This document shows positions 59,354-64,000 of a stretch of 64,000 nucleotides of DNA, one piece after another (position 1 is the stretch's first letter; every line of letters starts with the position of its first letter). Below the pieces are notes generated by a model, which saw nothing but the letters and a program-made list of their open reading frames with translations, ran no database searches and was not told the origin of the DNA. This DNA is from Paenarthrobacter sp. AR 02 (GTDB lineage Bacteria; Actinomycetota; Actinomycetes; Actinomycetales; Micrococcaceae), in contig NZ_JAJUKH010000002.1 of the NCBI RefSeq assembly GCF_021538675.1, positions 496,001-560,000 of the forward strand, given 5' to 3'. Position numbers and translations under genes: made by a program.

Positions 59354-61879
59354 TTAGTGGACCAGCTCTCCGGATCCGGCCTTGGGGCGGTCGCTGCGGG
59401 TGAGCTTGGCGCCTTCGACGTCCACGTCCGGGAGGATCCGCTGGAGCCACTTGGGCAGCCACCAGGCTTTTTCGCCCAACAGGTACATCACGGCCGGAAC
59501 GATGGTCATGCGGACCACGAACGCATCGATGAGCACGCCGAACGCCATCGCAAAGCCCAGGGGCCGGACCATGGTGAGGTGGCTGAAGATGAAGCCGGAG
59601 AACACGCTGACCATGATGATGGCGGCGGCGGTGACCACGGCCGCGGCGTGGCTGAACCCGGACCGGACCGCGTGCTTGGCGGACTCGCCGTGCATGAACG
59701 ATTCGCGCATGCCGGAGGTGATGAACACCTGGTAGTCCATGGCCAGGCCAAACAGCACGCCGATCAAAATGATGGGCAGGAAGCTCAGGACGGCGCCTGG
59801 GTTGGCGACGTCGAAGATTCCACCCAACCAGCCCCACTGGTACACGGCAACCACGGCACCGAAAGCGGCGGCCAGCGAGAGCAGGAAGCCACCCGTGGCC
59901 AGCAGCGGAACGACGATCGAGCGGAACACCAGCAGGAGCAGGATCAGCGAAAGTCCCACCACAATTGCGAGGTAAGGGGGCAGTGCCGCACCAAGTTTGG
60001 CGGACACATCGATGTTGCCGGCCGTCTGGCCGGTCAGTCCGATGGTCACATCGTTCTGTTCACGGATGTCCGTGCCCTTGGCGCGGACATCGGAAACCAC
60101 CTGGACGGTGCTGGCGCTGGCGGGTCCCTCTTTAGGGATCACCTGGTAGACGGCGGTTCGCAGGTCCTCGCTGAGGGCCACGGGCACTGCGGCGATCACG
60201 TTGTCCACGCCCCGCAGCTTGTCGGCGACATCGTACTGTTTGTTCTTGGCGTCGTTTTCGCTCAGCCCTTCAGGGAACTCGGCGACCACGATGATCGGGC
60301 CCGTCATGCCTTCGCCGAAGCTGCTGCGGGTGAGGTCATAGGCCTGGAACGCCTGTGAATCGACAGGTTCGGACCCGCCGTCGGGCAGTGCAAGCCGCAA
60401 TTGGGAAGCCGGCAGAGCAACGGCTCCGAGCAGGACGACGCTGAGGATCAAAGCAACCCACGGATGCCGGGTAACAAGGCCGCCCCAGCCACCGCTGCTG
60501 CGTTTCTCTTCAAGCGCGCGGTCGGCTGCTTCGTGACCCGGTTCGGCATTGTGCTTGGCGGCCTTGGCCCAGGCGCGCTTGGAGATGAGCCGGCGGCCGA
60601 TCAGCGCCAGGATGGCGGGCGTCAGGGTCAATGCGACGACGACGGCGACCGCCACTGTCGCGGCGGCGGCGACACCCATGACTGCGAGGAAGGGAAGTCC
60701 GGGGACCACCAGGGCAGCCAGCGCGATGATGACGGTGAGGCCCGCGAACAACACGGCGTTGCCGGAGGTACCCGTGGCGAGGGCCGCGGATTCTTCGCCG
60801 TCCATGCCTGCCAAGAGTTGGCCGCGGTGGCGGTTGACGATGAACAGGGAGTAGTCGATACCCACCGCGAGGCCCAGCATCAGGGCGAGCATCGGGGAGA
60901 TGGAGCTCATGTCGATAACGCTGGTGAGCGCGAACGTGCCACCGACGCCAACCGCGACACCGATCAAAGCCATCACCAGCGGAAGGCCGGCCGCGACCAG
61001 GGTGCCGAGCATAAGGATCAGAACCAACGCGGCAACGGCCACGCCCACGATTTCCGCAATGCCAAAGATCTGGGAGACGTCCTCAGTGATTTCCTTGCTG
61101 GCATATGCCGTGACGCCTGCGGAAGATACCTCGTGAACGATGTCCTGCACTTGCTTGCGGACGGCTGGATCTACCGCGTTGATGGAGGTCTTGAACTGGA
61201 CCTGCGCGATTGCTGCCTTGTTGTCGCTGGAGACGAACCGGAGCCCCTCCGATGCAGCGGCCTGCCGCTTGGCGAGGGCCAAGGTGGCGGCGCCGTCGGC
61301 TGCCTCCTTAGCACCGGCGTCGAGCTTTTCCTTGCCCGCGGCGAGCTCAGCGCGCTTGGCACCGAGCTGCGCGTCAATCTGCGCGGGGGTGAGGCCGGAT
61401 GCCGCCAGCTGCTGCTCTGCCGTGGCGAGTTGCGCCTCGCCAGCCGTCAGCTGTGCGCGGGAGGCATCCAGTTGGGCTTGACCTGCCGCCGCCTTGGCTT
61501 CACCGTCGGCGATCTGGCTGGCCGCCGAATCCAGCTGTTCTTGCGTGGTGAACGGGTTCACCGTCCCTTGGATGTCGGGCATGTCCTTGAGTTTGTCGAG
61601 AGCGGCCGCGACGGCATCCCTCTTGGCTTGGTCGAAACCGGCGTCGCCGGCGTCAAAGACGACGCTCGCGGATCCGCCGGAGGAAGCAGGCAGGGCTTCC
61701 TTGAGCTTGTCGGCCATCCGCTGGGTTTCGGTGCCGGGGATGGTGAAGTTGTTGGACATGGTGCCGTGGAAAGCTGCGGCTGAACCGCCCACGGCCACCA
61801 GGACGGCCAGCCAGATGGAGATCACCAGCCAGCGGCGCCGGTACGAGAATTTGCCGAGCCGGTAGAGGAACGAAGCCAT
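59354..61879 (-). CDS. MMPL-family RND transporter with long coiled-coil loop
   Basis: About 841 residues, two copies of the RND membrane unit. The N-terminal helix (RRRWLVISIWLAVLVAVGG) is followed by an extracytoplasmic loop with a long Ala/Gln/Glu/Leu-rich coiled coil (about residues 130-220; AQLDASRAQLTAGEAQLAT). MMPL signatures: GLAVGIDYSLFIVNRHR and FGLAMDYQVFITSGMRE. MMPL proteins export lipids or drugs. It starts 1 bp from the tetR stop and is probably controlled by it. Confidence 0.92.
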   Translation of the reverse strand: MASFLYRLGKFSYRRRWLVISIWLAVLVAVGGSAAAFHGTMSNNFTIPGTETQRMADKLKEALPASSGGSASVVFDAGDAGFDQAKRDAVAAALDKLKDMPDIQGTVNPFTTQEQLDSAASQIADGEAKAAAGQAQLDASRAQLTAGEAQLATAEQQLAASGLTPAQIDAQLGAKRAELAAGKEKLDAGAKEAADGAATLALAKRQAAASEGLRFVSSDNKAAIAQVQFKTSINAVDPAVRKQVQDIVHEVSSAGVTAYASKEITEDVSQIFGIAEIVGVAVAALVLILMLGTLVAAGLPLVMALIGVAVGVGGTFALTSVIDMSSISPMLALMLGLAVGIDYSLFIVNRHRGQLLAGMDGEESAALATGTSGNAVLFAGLTVIIALAALVVPGLPFLAVMGVAAAATVAVAVVVALTLTPAILALIGRRLISKRAWAKAAKHNAEPGHEAADRALEEKRSSGGWGGLVTRHPWVALILSVVLLGAVALPASQLRLALPDGGSEPVDSQAFQAYDLTRSSFGEGMTGPIIVVAEFPEGLSENDAKNKQYDVADKLRGVDNVIAAVPVALSEDLRTAVYQVIPKEGPASASTVQVVSDVRAKGTDIREQNDVTIGLTGQTAGNIDVSAKLGAALPPYLAIVVGLSLILLLLVFRSIVVPLLATGGFLLSLAAAFGAVVAVYQWGWLGGIFDVANPGAVLSFLPIILIGVLFGLAMDYQVFITSGMRESFMHGESAKHAVRSGFSHAAAVVTAAAIIMVSVFSGFIFSHLTMVRPLGFAMAFGVLIDAFVVRMTIVPAVMYLLGEKAWWLPKWLQRILPDVDVEGAKLTRSDRPKAGSGELVH

Positions 61880-61880
61880 G

Positions 61881-62609
61881 TCAGAACCGATCTTTGGTGG
61901 TTGGAACAGAGGGGGCGGCTGATGCCGGAGATTGTGGGGCTGAAACGTCCGACGGCGGCGCGAAGCCGGCGCCGAGGAGACCCATCGCATCGATGAGGTG
62001 CTGGCGAAGGACGGCGAGGGATTCCGCGGAGAGGTCGGGCCCTCGTTCGGCGAACCAAACAGTCATGGCCGCCTTGCCGCAGGAGATCACCGAGCCCGCC
62101 AAAGCATGCAAGTAGAGCTCGCTGATGCCTTCACCGAGCCTGCTGCGGGCAGCGTCAATGATTTGCCCGGTGCAGTGTTCCCAGGCTTCAAGCTCGGAGC
62201 GGGCCAACGCGCGGTTGTCCTGGTTGAGGCTGAACAGCTCGGCCATGGGTGCCACGGACATCGGATCTGCGAGGGCCATGAGGGCGGCCTGCGCGGATTC
62301 AAGGATGGATTCTTCTGCGGGGCGCAGGCGGAATTGTTCCAGGGCGTGGTCCATGAAGCCGTCGGCCACTGATGCCAGGGCCGCTTCGAGGCTGGGGAAA
62401 TAGTTAAAGAAGGTCCGTCGCGAAACTCCCGCGCTGGCAGCGATGTCCTCGACGGTGAAATTGCCGGGGCCTTTGCTTCGGAGGAGGTCGAGGGCTGCGG
62501 CGGCTATTGAACTGCGGGTTGCTGCTTTGTTGAGCTCACGACGCGAAGGCGTGCTCGGCTCGGGGAGGAGCGGATCCGGGGACGGCTCCTGGGTACTCGT
62601 TGTGGTCAC
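61881..62609 (-). CDS. TetR-family repressor
   Basis: 242 residues. N-terminal TetR HTH (AATRSSIAAAALDLL, VEDIAASAGVSRRTFFNYF) and a variable ligand domain (about 90-220). GTG start. The promoter and palindromic operator lie directly upstream, giving autoregulation of the tetR-MMPL operon. The transcript may be leaderless. The ligand is unknown, probably a substrate of the MMPL pump. Confidence 0.92.
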   Translation of the reverse strand: MTTTSTQEPSPDPLLPEPSTPSRRELNKAATRSSIAAAALDLLRSKGPGNFTVEDIAASAGVSRRTFFNYFPSLEAALASVADGFMDHALEQFRLRPAEESILESAQAALMALADPMSVAPMAELFSLNQDNRALARSELEAWEHCTGQIIDAARSRLGEGISELYLHALAGSVISCGKAAMTVWFAERGPDLSAESLAVLRQHLIDAMGLLGAGFAPPSDVSAPQSPASAAPSVPTTKDRF

Positions 62610-62615
62610 GTAATT

Positions 62616-62645
62616 ACACTAAGTGCAACTTTGCACTCTGCGCAA
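62616..62645 (-). promoter_or_regulatory. tetR-MMPL promoter with embedded palindromic operator
   Basis: On the minus strand: -35 TTGCGC (62640-62645), 18-bp spacer, -10 TAGTGT (62616-62621). The spacer holds a perfect 16-bp palindrome AGTGCAA-CT-TTGCACT (62622-62637 in plus orientation). The GTG start is only 6 bp beyond the -10. Confidence 0.7.
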
Positions 62646-62671
62646 TTTGAATCTTTTGGAGCTGAACGGAA

Positions 62672-62736
62672 GAGTCCCGCTCTTGTTCGCCTCACCCGCC
62701 CTTGAAGGACGGGTTCAACGAACGAGAGCGGGACTC
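62672..62736 (-). terminator. Terminator after the YbjQ-like gene
   Basis: An 18-bp stem with one G-U pair (62672-62689 with 62719-62736) and a small inner ACCCG/CGGGT stem. It lies 25 bp after the stop of the 63223-62762 gene. Confidence 0.8.
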
Positions 62737-62761
62737 AGTAAGGGGTTGGACCGTCTCCGAA

Positions 62762-63223
62762 TCAGAACTGCTGCGGAGGCGTGGGCTGGGCGGGTTGCGT
62801 GGGCTGCGCAGGTTGCGTGGGTTGCGCAGGGGGAGCGGACTGCTGCTGGGCGGCGGTCTTCGTCAGGTAGATCGACTGCCCCGTAGCCCCGGGCTCGCCT
62901 TCGCCGAGGGGGAGCACATAGACGGCGGTTCCGTAGGCGCAGACCTCGGTCCAGTTGGTGCCCATCTCGGAGGTGTCGAAACGCATGGCCACAATGGCGT
63001 TGGCGCCGCGCTGCTGCGCTTCGTTGACCATGCGTGCCATGACTTCCTGGCGGCTCTCGTAGAGTGCCTTGGTCATCTCGGGCAGCTCACCGCCTCCAAG
63101 TGAGCGGAAACCGGCAAGCATCTGCGAGCCGATGTCCCGTGAACGGACAGTGAGGCCCATGACTTCGCCGAACACGGCGTCGATCCGGTGACCCGGAATT
63201 TCATTTGAAGTGACGATCAGCAT
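62762..63223 (-). CDS. YbjQ/UPF0145 family protein with proline-rich repeat tail
   Basis: 153 residues. Residues 1-108 are the YbjQ (DUF74) domain: TSNEIPGHRIDAVFGEVMGLTV, ARMVNEAQQRGANAIVAMRFDTSE and the closing AYGTAVYV. The tail repeats PAQPTQ about three times, encoded by 18-bp tandem DNA repeats near 62775-62830. The tail is not part of the family core. YbjQ proteins form pentameric rings of unknown role. Confidence 0.88.
   Translation of the reverse strand: MLIVTSNEIPGHRIDAVFGEVMGLTVRSRDIGSQMLAGFRSLGGGELPEMTKALYESRQEVMARMVNEAQQRGANAIVAMRFDTSEMGTNWTEVCAYGTAVYVLPLGEGEPGATGQSIYLTKTAAQQQSAPPAQPTQPAQPTQPAQPTPPQQF
62775..62830. repeat. 18-bp coding tandem repeat (Pro/Gln tail)
   Basis: Near-identical 18-bp units of the type GGTTGCGTGGGCTGCGCA encode the PAQPTQ repeats of the YbjQ-like protein. 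Confidence 0.75.
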
Positions 63224-63260
63224 GGTCAGAGCCTATCCAGCTTTGGGCCCATTAAGAGGG

Positions 63261-63292
63261 AAATCCCCCGGGGAGAACTCCCCGGGGGATTT
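63261..63292 (-). terminator. Terminator after the DAACS symporter gene
   Basis: A 15-bp perfect inverted repeat (63261-63275 with 63278-63292) lies 24 bp past the symporter stop and before the YbjQ-like gene. Confidence 0.8.
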
Positions 63293-63316
63293 ACACCGTT
63301 CTAGAAAGGGGTGGAA

Positions 63317-64000
63317 TCAGGCTTTCGTGCCCGCGAGCTCCCTTTCATCCGCTTCGGCGGCGGCTTTGTCGGCTGCGTATTCATCAGCAAACGCAGCGCC
63401 ATTGCGGGGTGCGTTGTAGAGCGACTCGTCCAGGATGCCTTGACGCTTTGCCACGATGGCGGGGATCAAAGCCTGGCCCGCAACGTTGACGGCCGTGCGG
63501 CCCATGTCCAGGATGGGATCGATCGCCAGCAGGAGGCCGACGCCGGCAAGCGGCAGTCCCAGCGTGGAAAGGGTCAGGGTGAGCATGACCACTGCGCCGG
63601 TGGTGCCGGCCGTTGCAGCGGAACCGAGGACGGAGACCAGCACGATCAGCAGGTACTGGCTGAAGTCCAGGTTGATACCGAAGAACTGAGCCACAAAGAT
63701 TGCTGCGATAGCCGGGTAGATTGCAGCGCAGCCATCCATCTTGGTGGTGGCGCCCAGCGGCACGGCAAAGGAAGCGTAGCCGGAGGGGACGCCCAGGTTC
63801 CGTTCAGTGACACGCTGCGTGAGCGGCAGCGTGCCGATGGAGGAACGAGAGACGAATGCCAGCTGGACGGCCGGCCACACACCGGAGAAGTACTGCTTGA
63901 CGGACAAGCCGTGGACGCGGACCAGGATCGGGTACAGAACAAAGAGCACCAGTGCCAGGCCGATGTAGATGGCGGCCGTGAACTTTCCCAGAGAACCGAT
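63317..64000 (-). CDS. Dicarboxylate/amino acid:cation symporter (DAACS), 5' end outside window
   Basis: The frame stays open to base 64000, so the N-terminal part is outside. The visible C-terminal half contains the serine-rich reentrant loop SRSSIGTLPLT, the GATTKMDGCAAIY cation/substrate site and SVLGSAATAGTTGAVVMLTLTLSTLGLP, then DPILDMGRTAVNVAGQA. It imports C4-dicarboxylates or glutamate/aspartate with H+ or Na+. A polar, Ala/Glu-rich cytoplasmic tail ends it. Confidence 0.9.
   Translation of the reverse strand: MGSLGKFTAAIYIGLALVLFVLYPILVRVHGLSVKQYFSGVWPAVQLAFVSRSSIGTLPLTQRVTERNLGVPSGYASFAVPLGATTKMDGCAAIYPAIAAIFVAQFFGINLDFSQYLLIVLVSVLGSAATAGTTGAVVMLTLTLSTLGLPLAGVGLLLAIDPILDMGRTAVNVAGQALIPAIVAKRQGILDESLYNAPRNGAAFADEYAADKAAAEADERELAGTKA

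Noticed and set aside
58530..59837. Extended maf reading frame from 59837
   Set aside because: The N-terminal extension is low-complexity antisense of the MMPL gene; the Maf motif begins at the GTG at 59204.

Overview
This 64-kb window is chromosomal DNA of a high-GC Gram-positive bacterium. The best guess is Arthrobacter, Paenarthrobacter or a close relative in the Micrococcaceae. The reasons are the core order glmU-prs-rplY-pth, the sufS-sufU pair, a fused HemD/winged-helix nitrite regulator of the actinobacterial NnaR type, an AccA3-type biotin carboxylase with a fused biotin carrier domain, SOS boxes of the actinobacterial LexA type, GlnR-type sites, and frequent GTG/TTG starts and ATGA overlaps. 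Genus is inferred from gene content only.

Layout. 1-3560: housekeeping genes glmU (5' end outside the window), prs, rplY/ctc and pth. 3702-12023: three successive very large ATP-binding regulators. The first two end in LuxR helix-turn-helix domains; the third has the same architecture but no HTH. 12112-15272: sufS, sufU and, convergently, nhaA. 15413-17720: a leftward cluster of an SDR/DUF2867 protein, a DUF2505 protein and a small membrane protein. 17829-22276: mfd and a membrane metal-dependent hydrolase. 22394-25644: a small membrane protein, deoC, an orphan NirB-like flavoprotein, a DUF1579-like protein and a DHFR-like reductase.

25852-35842 looks like accessory DNA. It has an ArsR/CDF-transporter/DsbA-like operon, umuD, a LacI regulator divergent from a sugar MFS porter, a leftward arsenic operon (arsR, aquaporin, arsC, arsO, arsN1) and umuC. 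umuD and umuC lie about 6.2 kb apart and each has its own SOS box. The arsenic operon has no ArsB or Acr3 pump; an aquaporin stands in its place, as in the known aqpS-type operons.

35856-41357 and 49678-54857 together make a nitrate/nitrite assimilation system. narK-nasC-nasB takes up nitrate and reduces it to nitrite. nirB with divergent nirD reduces nitrite to ammonium. cobA makes the siroheme precursor, and the NnaR-like protein is the probable activator. Four GlnR-type half sites in 11-bp register lie between nirB and nirD. Between the two blocks are a phosphosugar mutase, a secreted levan/fructan pair (GH32 levanase, GH68 levansucrase), punA and an LpdA-like quinone reductase.

55122-64000: a metabolite:H+ symporter, accA3, maf, a TetR-MMPL operon with a palindromic operator inside its promoter, a YbjQ-family protein with a proline-rich repeat tail, and a dicarboxylate/amino-acid symporter cut by the window edge. 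Most transcription units end in long, perfect GC-rich hairpins, several of them shared by convergent genes.
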